From assembly GCF_031456835.1 (NCBI RefSeq), contig NZ_JAVDVK010000001.1, positions 3,224,001-3,288,000 on the forward strand: a DNA stretch of 64,000 nt. The letters are read 5' to 3'. Position 1 is the stretch's first letter, and each line of letters begins with the position of its first letter. This DNA comes from Leifsonia shinshuensis (GTDB taxonomy: Bacteria; Actinomycetota; Actinomycetes; Actinomycetales; Microbacteriaceae). Under the pieces are notes generated by a model. The model did not search any database, was not told the DNA's origin, and worked only from the letters and a program-made list of their open reading frames with translations. This document shows, in pieces, positions 1 to 7,821 of this stretch. The position numbers and the translations under genes are program-made.

Positions 1-117
1 GCCGAGCCCGCGGCGAGGGCGTCGAAGGCCTGACGGCGTCAGCGGTCGAGCGACGTCACGAACAGGCAGACTCGACCGGCGGCGCTTCCGATCATAGGAG
101 CGAGCGGGCCGGGGTCC

Positions 118-711
118 TCAGCGCGGGAAGCTCCGGAGCGCCCGCGTGACCACGCCCATGAGCTGAGCGCGGGTCGCGCCCGCGGCCGCCTGCACCGCGA
201 GACCGGCCGACACCGTGCTGAGGTACTTCGCAAGGTCGGCCGGGTCCTCCGACGCCGGGAGGTCGCCGTCGGCGACGGCGCGGGCGAAGCGCTCGGCGAA
301 CCGCGCCTCGCCCGCCTGCCGCCGCTCCGCCAGGAAGCGGATGACGCGGTCGTCCTCGGGCGAACCCGCGAGCCCGCCCTGGATGGACAGGCAGCCGGGC
401 GGCCGTCCCGGGGTGGTGACGGCCGCCACGTTGTCCTTCAGGTACCGCTCGGCGACCTCGTAGGCCGTGGGAGCGGCCAGCGCCGCATCCACGTACGCCA
501 TGTCGACCACGGCGTACCGGTCCACCGCCCGCTTGAAGGTCTCCTCCTTGTTGCCGAAGGCGTTGTAGAGGCTCGGACGGTTGATGCCCATGGCCTCGGT
601 CAGGTCGCTGAGGCTGGTGCCCTCGTAACCCTGGCGCCAGAACACCTCGATCGCCCGGTCGAGGGCAGCGTCCACGTCGAACTCGCGGGGTCTGCCCCTC
701 GTCGCTGCCAT
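118..711 (-). CDS. TetR/AcrR family transcriptional regulator
   Basis: A 197-residue DNA-binding repressor-type protein. The N-terminal helix-turn-helix spans about residues 12-55, with the typical TetR recognition run GINRPSLYNAFGNKEETF. The rest is an all-helical ligand-binding domain ending in a TetR_C-like part. It lies 50 bases downstream of an SDR oxidoreductase on the same strand, so the two are probably co-transcribed. TetR genes paired with SDR oxidoreductases commonly repress their own operon in response to a toxic or redox-active compound (family knowledge). A dyad upstream of the SDR gene is the likely operator. The inducer cannot be read from the sequence. Confidence 0.9.
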   Translation of the reverse strand: MAATRGRPREFDVDAALDRAIEVFWRQGYEGTSLSDLTEAMGINRPSLYNAFGNKEETFKRAVDRYAVVDMAYVDAALAAPTAYEVAERYLKDNVAAVTTPGRPPGCLSIQGGLAGSPEDDRVIRFLAERRQAGEARFAERFARAVADGDLPASEDPADLAKYLSTVSAGLAVQAAAGATRAQLMGVVTRALRSFPR

Positions 712-761
712 CGCTGCTCCTCTCCCTCGCCATCCATCATGCCCGCGGGCTCCGGTCCCGG

Positions 762-1511
762 TCAGACCTGGCTGGCGCCGCCGTCCACGTACAGCTCGGA
801 ACCGGTCACGTAGGAGCTCCGGGACGATGCCAGGTACAGCACCGCCTCGGCGATCTCGTCGGGCGATCCCAGGCGCTTCATCGGCACGCCGGCCGCGAGC
901 CCGTCCAGCAGCGCCTGCTCCTGCTCCGGCGCGCCCGCCAGGCCGCTCAGCCCGGGCGTCGCGATGGGTCCCGGTGCGATCGCGTTGACGCGGATCCCGC
1001 GGTCCACCAGCTCGGCCGCCCAGCTCCGGGTGAAGCTGCGGATCGCCGCCTTGGAGGCCGCGTACACGCTGAACGACGGGCTCCCCTTCACGTCGATGTT
1101 CGAGCTGGTGAGGATCACGGACGACCCCGCCGACAGGAACGGCAGCGCCTTCTGCACGGTGAACACCGTGCCGCCGACGTTCGCCTCGAAGGTGTCGGCG
1201 AAGTGCTTCCAGCTGACCTCCTCCAGCGCGGCGAACTCGCCGCCGCCGGCGTTCGCGAACACGACATCCAGACCCTCTCCGCGCTCCGCGACGACCGCGA
1301 AGAGCGCGTCGAGGGCGTCGAGGGATGAGACGTCCGCTGCCACCGTCGTCACGGACTCGCCGAGTTCCGCCTTCACGGCGTCCAGCTTGTCCTGCGCGCG
1401 GCCGGTCACGATCACGTGCGCGCCCTCCGCGGCGAACCGGCGTGCGACCGCCAGCCCGATACCCGAGGTCCCGCCCGTGACCAATGCCGTCTTGCCTGTG
1501 AGCTCGTTCAT
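762..1511 (-). CDS. SDR family oxidoreductase
   Basis: A 249-residue classical short-chain dehydrogenase, cytosolic and NAD(P)-dependent. The Rossmann motif GGTSGIG is at residues 13-19, NAG at 87-89, the catalytic serine near 136-137, and Tyr150 and Lys154 in YAASK. The length is normal for the family and the C-terminus carries the usual VDGG segment. The ATG is preceded by a strong AAGGAGGAG ribosome site. It is the first gene of a two-gene unit with the TetR gene downstream. The substrate is unknown; members of this subgroup paired with TetR reduce small carbonyl compounds. Confidence 0.9.
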   Translation of the reverse strand: MNELTGKTALVTGGTSGIGLAVARRFAAEGAHVIVTGRAQDKLDAVKAELGESVTTVAADVSSLDALDALFAVVAERGEGLDVVFANAGGGEFAALEEVSWKHFADTFEANVGGTVFTVQKALPFLSAGSSVILTSSNIDVKGSPSFSVYAASKAAIRSFTRSWAAELVDRGIRVNAIAPGPIATPGLSGLAGAPEQEQALLDGLAAGVPMKRLGSPDEIAEAVLYLASSRSSYVTGSELYVDGGASQV

Positions 1512-1526
1512 GGCTCCTCCTCCTTG

Positions 1527-1546
1527 TTGTGTATCGACTAGTACAA
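1527..1546. promoter_or_regulatory. Probable TetR operator upstream of the SDR-tetR unit
   Basis: An imperfect inverted repeat, TTGTGTATCGACTAGTACAA, whose outer arms TTGT..TACAA pair. It sits between the SDR ribosome site and the upstream gene, where a repressor would block transcription. The assignment to the adjacent TetR protein is inference from position. Confidence 0.5.
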
Positions 1547-1578
1547 AAAGGGGAGGAGAAGTATTCCCGGGCGCGAGA

Positions 1579-2559
1579 TCAGTGACGGACCCGCACGGCG
1601 AGGGCGTGATGCCGGACCGTCAGCGTCGCCGCGATGACGTCGCCGTGCGGATCCCCGTCGAGCTGGATGCCCTGCGGCTCGGCGAACCGGACCTTCATGG
1701 TGCGCGCCTGCGCGTACCGGATCGCGCGCGTCTCCCGGGAGAACCGCCCGACGAAGCGGCCGAAACCGGTGCGGTGGAGCACGCGGTTGAAGGCCAACCG
1801 GTAGCCGATGTCCGTCCATCCCGCGCCGCGACCCGGCCGCATGATCACGGCGTCCAGCATCCCGTCGTCCACGACGGCGTTCGGCAGCAACAGCATCCCG
1901 GCCGTCAGGCTGCCCGAGTTGCCGACGATGACCGTGTGCGCCCGCGTCTCCACCTCCGGGCCGTCGTCGAGCGCGTACGTGAGGTCGAACTGCTTGTTGC
2001 CCAGGATGCTGCGGGCGATCGGGTCGGAGTAGGCCAGCCAGCCGATGCGCGCCTTCAACTGCTGATTCGTCTTGGCGGCCATCTCGGCGTCGAGGCCGAT
2101 TCCGGCCATGACGAGGAACGCGTGCTCCTCGCGCTCGCCGTCGGGTCTCTCCAGCACCGCGGTCGCCAGATCGACCATGCGGTCGCTGCCGGCGAAGGCG
2201 AGGTCGACCGCCGCACGGAGGTTGAGCGGCAAGCCGAGCTCCCGGGCGAACAGGTTGCCGGTCCCGGACGGGACGAGGCCGATCGGGATGCCCGTCCCGG
2301 CCAGCGACTCCGCCGCCGTCCGGAGCGTGCCGTCGCCGCCCGCCACGACGATCAGTGCCGAATGGGAGGCGAGGGCGGCAAGCACCGCGCTGCGTCCGTC
2401 GTCCGTCGGGCTGGTCTCGAACCACCCGGACGGCGCCCAGCCGGCCGTCGCCTCCGCCGCCGCGACCGCCGAGCGCAGCGCTGCGACCTGGACCTTGCTC
2501 GGGTTGACGACGACCGCCGCACGTCGCACCACCGAGGCGGAGCCGGCATCAGTCGTCAC
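1579..2559 (-). CDS. Diacylglycerol kinase family lipid kinase
   Basis: A 326-residue DAGK-catalytic-domain protein (DgkB/YegS type) expected to phosphorylate a lipid such as diacylglycerol or a sphingoid base with ATP at the membrane face. The nucleotide-binding GGDGT is at residues 74-78 and the second glycine-rich motif PSGTGN at 97-102. Between them the fold matches the family. The reading frame stays open far upstream, but that extension is arginine/proline-rich and unlike the family. The GTG at 2559 (VTTDAGSAS) gives the expected N-terminus just before the first strand AAVVVNP. It stands alone, with divergent DUF2277 on the other side. Confidence 0.88.
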   Translation of the reverse strand: MTTDAGSASVVRRAAVVVNPSKVQVAALRSAVAAAEATAGWAPSGWFETSPTDDGRSAVLAALASHSALIVVAGGDGTLRTAAESLAGTGIPIGLVPSGTGNLFARELGLPLNLRAAVDLAFAGSDRMVDLATAVLERPDGEREEHAFLVMAGIGLDAEMAAKTNQQLKARIGWLAYSDPIARSILGNKQFDLTYALDDGPEVETRAHTVIVGNSGSLTAGMLLLPNAVVDDGMLDAVIMRPGRGAGWTDIGYRLAFNRVLHRTGFGRFVGRFSRETRAIRYAQARTMKVRFAEPQGIQLDGDPHGDVIAATLTVRHHALAVRVRH

Positions 2560-2933
2560 GGGTCCACGGTACGGCAGGGACGACGCCGCGCGGTATCGGC
2601 GAGGGCTCGGGTTCGGGTCACCGGGCCCCCGCCGGAGGGGCATCGTCGCTCCTCGGATCTGCGACAGTCGCACGGAACATCGCAGAGGACTCGGGAGTGG
2701 TTGCTCCGGGCCTCGGAGCCCGGATGGCGCCGTACCCGAAACGGAGCCGTCCGGGCTGGGCCCGGGCGATGCGCCGAAATGATTCGGAGACAGCACCGCC
2801 GGGGTCTGGGGCGATGGTCTCAGTCTCGCACCATCCGTGAACCGGTGGAAGGTGCGAGCCTCACGAGTCCTAGTCACCTCGAGCGCGGAGCGCAGGGGCT
2901 GCATCCTTCCTCGATCGGCGCTATCGTCTCGGC
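2560..2933. other. Intergenic region with one hairpin, no gene seen
   Basis: The 374 bases separate two divergent genes. The open frames are continuations or shadows without family similarity. An inverted repeat TCCGGGC..GCCCGGA at 2705-2724 can form a short stem-loop. The only promoter element I can defend is the -10 hexamer directly before the DUF2277 start. Confidence 0.4.
2922..2927 (+). promoter_or_regulatory. -10 element for a leaderless DUF2277 transcript
   Basis: TATCGT fits the actinobacterial TANNNT consensus and ends seven bases before the A of the ATG at 2934. Transcription would therefore start at the initiation codon. No ribosome-binding site lies between them, which agrees with a leaderless message. 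Confidence 0.45.
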
Positions 2934-3230
2934 ATGTGCCGGAACATCCGTTGCCTTCACAACTTCGAGCCCCCGACGACCGACGACGAGGTGCGGGAGG
3001 CCGCCCTCCAGTTCGTGCGGAAAGTGAGCGGCTCCACGCGTCCATCGCGGGCGAACGCCGCGGCGTTCGAGCAGGCCATCGACGAGATCGCCGAGGCGAC
3101 GCGGCGGATGCTGGACCAGCTCGTCACCAACGCGCCGCCGAAGAGCCGCGAGCTGGAGGCCGCCAAGGGTCGGCAGCGCCACGAGAAGCGCATGGAGCGC
3201 GAGGTGAGGATCCGGACGGCCTCCGCATGA
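2934..3230 (+). CDS. DUF2277 family protein
   Basis: A 98-residue protein matching the DUF2277 family over its whole length. It has the signature start MCRNIR..NFEPP, the FVRKVSG motif near residues 28-34 and the RMLDQLVTNAPP segment near 59-70. The family is small, cytosolic and uncharacterised, common in actinobacteria and proteobacteria. The charged C-terminal tail is usual. It is followed 34 bases later by an epoxide-hydrolase-like gene on the same strand, so the two may be co-expressed. No function can be assigned. Confidence 0.9.
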   Translation: MCRNIRCLHNFEPPTTDDEVREAALQFVRKVSGSTRPSRANAAAFEQAIDEIAEATRRMLDQLVTNAPPKSRELEAAKGRQRHEKRMEREVRIRTASA

Positions 3231-3264
3231 CCGCACCGCGGACACCGGCCCAGGGGGAGGGACG

Positions 3265-4365
3265 ATGAAGCGGTACTCGTTCGATCGAGTTCCGGACGAG
3301 GCCATCGCGGATCTTCACGCCCGGATCGACCGCTTCCGGTCGGTCCCCCTGCCCCGGCGGGACGGCCTGGGCGGTGTCGACCCGGGTCTGGTCGCCGAGG
3401 TGATGCGTCACTGGCGTGAGGACTACGACTGGCGCCTCCACGAGGACCGGATCGCGTCGTGGCCCTGGTGGGAGACGGAGCATACGGCGGTGCCCGTCCG
3501 CGCGATGATCGCGGCCGCCGACCGCGACGATGCGCCGGTGGTGCTGCTCCTGCACGGCTGGCCGGACTCCGTCCTCCGCTTCGAGCGCATCCTCCCGCTG
3601 CTCGGGGATGTCACCCTCGTCGTCCCCGCCCTGCCGGGGTTCCCCTTCGCCGCGCCCGTCGAGAACGGGGGCATGTCGTCGGTCGAGATGGCGGACGCGG
3701 TCGCGGACGCCATGGCCGAGTTCGGCTTCGACCGCTACGTGATCTCGGCCGGCGATGTCGGCTGCGACGTGGGCGAGGCCATCGCCGCCCGCCACGGTCG
3801 GCACGTCGGTGCCCTGCATCTGACGGACCTGTCGCAGTACCACTTCCTCGTCGGCCTGCCCGACGACCTCACCGCGGAGGAGACCGCGTACGTGAGGCGG
3901 GGGCACGACTGGCAGCGTCGCGAGGGCGGTTACATGCACGAGCAGTCCACCCGGCCGCTCACCCTCGCGGCCGGCCTCGGCGACTCCCCGGCAGGGCTGG
4001 CTGCGTGGATCCTGGAGAAGCTGGTCGACTGGACGGACTCCGGAGGCGACCTGTCGGCGGCGTTCACGCTCGACGAGGCGCTGACCTGGATCTCGGCCTA
4101 CTGGTTCACCGGGACGATCGCCACATCCTTCACCCCGTACGCCGCCGCTGCCGCGAAGGACTGGCCGAGGATCGAGATCCCGACGGTCATCACCGTGTTC
4201 CCGAAGGACCTCGTCAACGCACCCCGGCATTTCGTGGAGCGGTTCTTCGAGGTGGTCGACTGGTTCGAGTTCCCGCGCGGCGGCCACTTCGCCGCCTGGG
4301 AGGCGCCGGAGAGCTACGTCCAGGGAGTCGGGCGCGCCCTGGAGGTGCGGCGGAGCGCGGGCTGA
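3265..4365 (+). CDS. Epoxide hydrolase-like alpha/beta hydrolase
   Basis: A 366-residue protein with an N-terminal EHN domain (about 1-105) followed by an alpha/beta-hydrolase fold, the arrangement of microsomal-type epoxide hydrolases. The oxyanion motif HGWPDS is at 97-102. The nucleophile elbow reads AGDVG with Asp164 where the family has its catalytic aspartate (usually GDWG). His341 in GGHFAAWE is the probable catalytic histidine. The expected reaction is hydrolysis of an epoxide or related ester in the cytosol; the substrate is unknown. The ATG at 3265 follows a GGGAGGGACG ribosome site. Confidence 0.85.
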   Translation: MKRYSFDRVPDEAIADLHARIDRFRSVPLPRRDGLGGVDPGLVAEVMRHWREDYDWRLHEDRIASWPWWETEHTAVPVRAMIAAADRDDAPVVLLLHGWPDSVLRFERILPLLGDVTLVVPALPGFPFAAPVENGGMSSVEMADAVADAMAEFGFDRYVISAGDVGCDVGEAIAARHGRHVGALHLTDLSQYHFLVGLPDDLTAEETAYVRRGHDWQRREGGYMHEQSTRPLTLAAGLGDSPAGLAAWILEKLVDWTDSGGDLSAAFTLDEALTWISAYWFTGTIATSFTPYAAAAAKDWPRIEIPTVITVFPKDLVNAPRHFVERFFEVVDWFEFPRGGHFAAWEAPESYVQGVGRALEVRRSAG

Positions 4366-4391
4366 CCGCGGTCCTCACTCCGACGCGAAGG

Positions 4392-4559
4392 TCAGACGGA
4401 CTTCTTCCTCCGCGCGCTCCTCCGGACGAAACCGAAGACGAGCGTGCCGATGAAGAGGATGATGCCGATGATCGCGAGCCAGAGCAGTCCCTTGATGGCG
4501 AACCCGACCACCACCAGCACGGCCCAGGCGACCAGCAGGATCACGATCACTGTCAACAT
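4392..4559 (-). CDS. Small two-helix membrane protein
   Basis: A predicted 55-residue hydrophobic protein starting MLTVIVILLVAWAVLVVVG. It has two transmembrane segments (about 2-20 and 24-45) and a basic tail RRSARRKKSV that should lie in the cytosol. The frame extends 19 codons further upstream, but the internal ATG at 4559 is placed directly before the first membrane helix, so I chose it. It is convergent with the epoxide-hydrolase-like gene. Such proteins are widespread in actinobacteria and have no known role. Confidence 0.6.
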   Translation of the reverse strand: MLTVIVILLVAWAVLVVVGFAIKGLLWLAIIGIILFIGTLVFGFVRRSARRKKSV

Positions 4560-4703
4560 GCCGCCAACGGTACCCGCGAAACCGCGCCGCAACGACGGGG
4601 GCGCCAATATCGGCACTCACAGTCGCCGCACCGACGGACGCGCGTACGCTGGAGGGAAGCGCCCCGGACCTCGACGCCATCAGCATCGAACGGGGCGTTC
4701 ATC

Positions 4704-5822
4704 ATGTCCGAGGTCTCCACCGGCCGGCCGCAGCCGGCCCACGCCGGCAACGAGTACACGGCGCTGGCCGCGATCATCCGTGAGTCCGGGCTGCTCCGCC
4801 GCCGCTACGGCTACTACTGGACCAAGCTCATCCTCGTGCCGCTGCTGACCGGTGTGGCGGTGCTCGCGTTCGTGCTGATCGGGGACACCTGGTGGCAGCT
4901 GTTCACCGCCGTCGGCTTCGCGTTCCTGTTCACGCAGATCGCCTTCCTGGGGCACGACGCGGCGCACCGGCAAATCTTCCGCTCCGGACGCTGGAACGAT
5001 TGGACCAGCCTGGTCGTCGGCGACCTGTTCGTCGGGATGAGCTACGGCTGGTGGCAGCACAAGCACACGCGGCACCACGCGAACCCGAACCAGGAGGGCG
5101 TCGATCCCGACATCGAGCTGCCGGTGATCGCCTTCACCCCGCGGCAGGCCCAGGACCGCCCCGCGGCGCTGCGCTGGTTGATCGGGCACCAGGGATGGTT
5201 CTTCTTCCCCGTCCTGCTGCTGGAGGGGCTGTCGCTGCACGCCTCGAGCGTGCGCCGGGTGCTCGCCCGCGAACCGGTCGCCCGCCGGCCGGTCGAGATC
5301 GCCTTCCTGACCGTGCGCATCGTCGGGTACCTGACCCTCGTGCTGCTGGTGCTCTCGCCGGGGATCGCGGCGGTCTTCCTCGCCGTGCAGCTCGGCCTGT
5401 TCGGCTTCTACATGGGGATGTCGTTCGCCCCCAACCACAAGGGGATGCCGCTGGTGCCGCACGGCATGAAGCTCGACTTCCTGCGCAGGCAGGTGCTGAT
5501 GAGCCGCAACATCCGGGGGAGCAGGACGCTCGACTTCCTGATGGGCGGCCTGAACTACCAGATCGAGCACCACCTGTTCCCGTCGATGCCGCGCCCGCAC
5601 CTGCGTCGAGCGGCCCCCACGATCCGCGCGTTCTGCGCGGAGCACGAGGTCACGTACACCGAGACCGGGCTGCTGCAGTCGTACGCGATCGTCACGCGCC
5701 ACATCAACCGGGTGGGGCTGGGGGACAAGGACCCGTTCAGCTGCCCGCTGCTCGAGCTGCGGCAGACGCCGGCGTCAGGCGTCCAGCTCCCGCCTCATCA
5801 GCCAGCGCACCCGGCCTCCTGA
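4704..5822 (+). CDS. Fatty acid desaturase (acyl-lipid/acyl-CoA type)
   Basis: A 372-residue integral membrane di-iron desaturase that introduces a double bond into membrane fatty acyl chains. All three histidine boxes are present: HDAAH at 84-88, HTRHH at 121-125 (preceded by QHK), and QIEHH at 286-290. Membrane helices lie near 42-82 and 195-240. The pattern QIEHHLFPSMPR is typical of the front-end/linoleoyl desaturase family. The ATG at 4704 (MSEVSTGR) is chosen because upstream sequence in the same frame overlaps other genes and lacks similarity. Its 3' end overlaps the remnant of a convergent acetyltransferase gene. Confidence 0.9.
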   Translation: MSEVSTGRPQPAHAGNEYTALAAIIRESGLLRRRYGYYWTKLILVPLLTGVAVLAFVLIGDTWWQLFTAVGFAFLFTQIAFLGHDAAHRQIFRSGRWNDWTSLVVGDLFVGMSYGWWQHKHTRHHANPNQEGVDPDIELPVIAFTPRQAQDRPAALRWLIGHQGWFFFPVLLLEGLSLHASSVRRVLAREPVARRPVEIAFLTVRIVGYLTLVLLVLSPGIAAVFLAVQLGLFGFYMGMSFAPNHKGMPLVPHGMKLDFLRRQVLMSRNIRGSRTLDFLMGGLNYQIEHHLFPSMPRPHLRRAAPTIRAFCAEHEVTYTETGLLQSYAIVTRHINRVGLGDKDPFSCPLLELRQTPASGVQLPPHQPAHPAS

Positions 5823-5870
5823 GTGCGCGTGCGTCGCCACGACCCGTGAGAAGCCGTGCTTCTCGAATCC
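5775..5870 (-). pseudogene. C-terminal remnant of a GNAT-type N-acetyltransferase
   Basis: On the minus strand, 31 codons read GFEKHGFSRVVATHAHSGG and on to a terminal WLMRREL before a TGA. This is the classic last part (beta-strand 5 to end) of a GNAT acetyltransferase. The rest of the enzyme is absent: at about 5870 the sequence changes directly into a conjugation gene fragment on the opposite strand. It is convergent with, and overlaps, the desaturase 3' end. Confidence 0.6.
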
Positions 5871-6439
5871 GGATCGCGTACGACCCGGAGATTGCGGAGC
5901 TGGTCGACGACGCCCACCAGTCGGGGGAGCCGTTCGAGCTGCGCTGGTCGGACGTGGGCCCATCCGGCGCTCAGGCGAACTGGGACAGCTACCGGCACGA
6001 TTCAGCGCTCTCGGTCACCTGGCAGATGACCGAGGCCCCGCGCGGCATCGTGCAGGCAAACATCCTTACCCGGTTCCTGGCCCCGCACCGGGATATTGCG
6101 CGCAAGCGCGTGACCTGGCTGTACCGGCCGATCGACGTCGCCCGTGCGGCGGCGATCGTGCAAGCCGATCTGCGCGCTGCGAACTTCAACATGACCTCGA
6201 GCGAGCGTCCCACCGCACGAGATGTGGTGGGAACGCGGGCCGCGATGGCGACCGCGGAAGAGGAGGCCAACGGTGCAGGCCTGGTGAACTTCGGCATGGT
6301 GGTCACCGCCACGGTGACCGACCCTTCTCGCGTCGCTGACGCGAAAGCGGCGATCGAGAACCTCTCCTCCACGGCGCGGCTTCGGCTCCGCTGGAGCACA
6401 GGCCCGGCTCGACGCGGCCGGGTCCCGACAGGACCGGCC
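5871..6439 (+). pseudogene. Fragment of an SCO6880-type conjugation protein
   Basis: About 190 codons from RIRIAYDPEIAEL to ARLRLR match my recollection of the C-terminal half of SCO6880 family proteins, found in the type IV-like secretion modules of actinobacterial integrative conjugative elements. Recognisable stretches are WDSYRHDSALSVTWQM, RVTWLYRPIDVARAAAIV and GAGLVNFGMVVTATV. The N-terminal membrane part is missing, there is no start codon or ribosome site, and the usual ending after ARLRLR is replaced by unrelated sequence leading in frame into the DUF4913 gene. It is the scar of a mostly deleted element. Confidence 0.65.
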
Positions 6440-6874
6440 GTGAGCTACGAGGACGACATGCGCGACGACGAGTTCGACGAACAAGGAACCGCGCTCGACA
6501 GCACCGGCGAGACACCCGAGCCAGATCTCTTCTACGGGTCAGTCGACGAGTTCGTGCGCGAATACCTGATCAAGGTCTACCGGCGCCCCGTGGGCGCTCA
6601 GGGCGGAATGAAATGGGCCGCTCGCTGGTGGGAGTACCCCGAAGCGCTCAGCCGCCTTGACGCGCTCTGGCGCGCGTGGGAACATCTACGCCTTGACCCC
6701 GCGACCGGGATGAGCCTCTGGTGGCGCGACCACGCGGACCACCACATGCCTGTGTTGCTCAGCCCCAGCGGACCGTTCGCGGCCTCCAACGATCAGAACA
6801 AGCGCGGCGAGCCGTTGCCCTATGAAGCTCCCGTCGACGGCTTGTTCCCCGACCTGCGTCGGAAGAACCGGTAA
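6440..6874 (+). CDS. DUF4913 family protein (mobile-element cargo)
   Basis: A 144-residue protein whose core FYGSVDEFVREYLIKVYRR, WAARWWEYPEALSRLDALW and WWRDHADHHM is the DUF4913 signature. The family is found almost only in actinobacterial conjugative elements and its function is unknown. The acidic N-terminus (DDMRDDEFDEQGT) is typical. The start could be the GTG at 6440 or the ATG at 6458; the frame is also open backwards into the conjugation-gene fragment. The rest of the element is missing, so it is probably an orphan and may not be expressed. Confidence 0.7.
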   Translation: MSYEDDMRDDEFDEQGTALDSTGETPEPDLFYGSVDEFVREYLIKVYRRPVGAQGGMKWAARWWEYPEALSRLDALWRAWEHLRLDPATGMSLWWRDHADHHMPVLLSPSGPFAASNDQNKRGEPLPYEAPVDGLFPDLRRKNR

Positions 6875-6988
6875 GTTCGCAAACGGCAGCCAGATCCGAA
6901 TAGCGACGGCCAGCTCACGAGTGCTGAGCCACTGCGCAGAGGATGCGTGATCGCGCGGAACACTCGCCACAGGCCACAAAATGATTCG

Positions 6989-7024
6989 CTAGTCCATGGA
7001 CCGCCAACTAGTGCTGGCTAGAGT
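6989..7024 (+). promoter_or_regulatory. Promoter and candidate autoregulatory site of the TetR gene at 7031
   Basis: TAGAGT at 7019-7024 fits the TANNNT -10 consensus and ends seven bases before the ATG at 7031, suggesting a leaderless transcript. Just upstream are the palindrome GTCCATGGAC (6992-7001) and repeated CTAG words (6989, 7008, 7018), including CTAGT..ACTAG arms, which could bind a repressor. Confidence 0.35.
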
Positions 7025-7030
7025 GAAGGC

Positions 7031-7666
7031 ATGACGGGTTCCAGAACGCGGCAGCAGATCCTGTTGCACGCCGCGCGCCTGTTCGGCCGGCACGGATACT
7101 ACGGAACCACCACCCGCGACATCGCGGACGCGGTAGGAATCCGCCAGCCATCGCTCTTCTACCACTTCTCGGCGAAACATCAGATCCTCGCCGAACTGGT
7201 AGATGCGGATCTACGGCAGACCATGGGCCGACTGGCGCAGGCGGAGTCGTTCGACACATCCTGGGCTGAGCGGTTCCACTTCTTCCTTGCGGCGAGTTCG
7301 CGCGACTATCTGACGCTTCCGTACGACGCCCGCGGCTACTACAGCGATGCAATCTTCACCGAGCCGGAATTCCAGGACCAGCGGCTGGAAATCGAGCGCT
7401 TCCACAAGCGGACGCAGCAGCTCGTGAGCGCCGGCGTCGATGCGGGGGAGTTCCTCGGGGTCGACCCGGTGTTCATCCAACGGGCCATCACCGGCCTGCA
7501 GTTCGAGGGGATGCGCGAGCGCGAGACGAACGCGACCGCCCCAGTGTCCGAGCGGCCGCTCCAGCTGTCTGACTTTATCCTGCGCGCCGTCCTCTCGGAC
7601 CCGGCCCGGCTGGGCGCCGTTCGTGCGGCCACGGAGTCGCGGCTGGACGCCGTAGACCGCGGCTAA
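7031..7666 (+). CDS. TetR/AcrR family transcriptional regulator
   Basis: A 211-residue regulator. The helix-turn-helix spans about residues 12-50 with GYYGTTTRDIADAVGIRQPSL in two pieces around the turn, followed by the conserved FYHFSAKHQIL. The C-terminal half is a helical ligand-binding domain of no recognised subfamily. It lies directly upstream of, and in the same direction as, the amino acid transporter/gamma-glutamyltransferase operon, with two dyads in the 155-base gap. The simplest reading is that it represses that operon in the absence of a ligand (inference). Confidence 0.88.
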   Translation: MTGSRTRQQILLHAARLFGRHGYYGTTTRDIADAVGIRQPSLFYHFSAKHQILAELVDADLRQTMGRLAQAESFDTSWAERFHFFLAASSRDYLTLPYDARGYYSDAIFTEPEFQDQRLEIERFHKRTQQLVSAGVDAGEFLGVDPVFIQRAITGLQFEGMRERETNATAPVSERPLQLSDFILRAVLSDPARLGAVRAATESRLDAVDRG

Positions 7667-7733
7667 CGAAGTACGCTTTTTCATTCTTCTCCGAGCCGAG
7701 ACCTCCTCGAAACAGGCTGGCAACAATCGTGAT

Positions 7734-7747
7734 CTATCAATTGATAG
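7734..7747. promoter_or_regulatory. 14-bp palindromic operator, copy 1
   Basis: CTATCAATTGATAG is a perfect palindrome in the gap before the amino acid ABC transporter operon. A near-identical copy lies 23 bases downstream centre to centre, about two helical turns. This is a typical arrangement for cooperative binding of a dimeric repressor. The TetR protein encoded just upstream is the obvious candidate. Confidence 0.6.
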
Positions 7748-7756
7748 ACGAAGAAC

Positions 7757-7770
7757 CTATCGATTGATAG
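7757..7770. promoter_or_regulatory. 14-bp palindromic operator, copy 2
   Basis: CTATCGATTGATAG differs from copy 1 by one base and is palindromic except at that base pair. The two copies bracket the most AT-rich stretch before the operon, so the promoter probably lies within or beside them; a TTGATA at 7741 could serve as -35. Confidence 0.6.
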
Positions 7771-7773
7771 TCT

Positions 7774-7799
7774 GCTCACGGCTCATCCGAGCCGTGAGC
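7774..7799 (+). promoter_or_regulatory. Perfect hairpin in the 5' leader of the transporter operon
   Basis: GCTCACGGCTC and GAGCCGTGAGC form an 11-bp perfect stem with the four-base loop ATCC, ending 22 bases before the ATG. No U-tract follows, so it is not a standard terminator. It could stabilise the message, act in attenuation or be a protein-binding site on DNA. Confidence 0.5.
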
Positions 7800-7821
7800 A
7801 TCGAGCATCGACGGAGATCCC

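Noticed and set aside
1..33. Plus-strand codons AEPAARASKA followed by TGA, possibly the end of an upstream gene
   Set aside because: Only ten codons are visible, with no recognisable family; chance open frames of this kind are common at this GC content. Nothing else is supported in 1-117.
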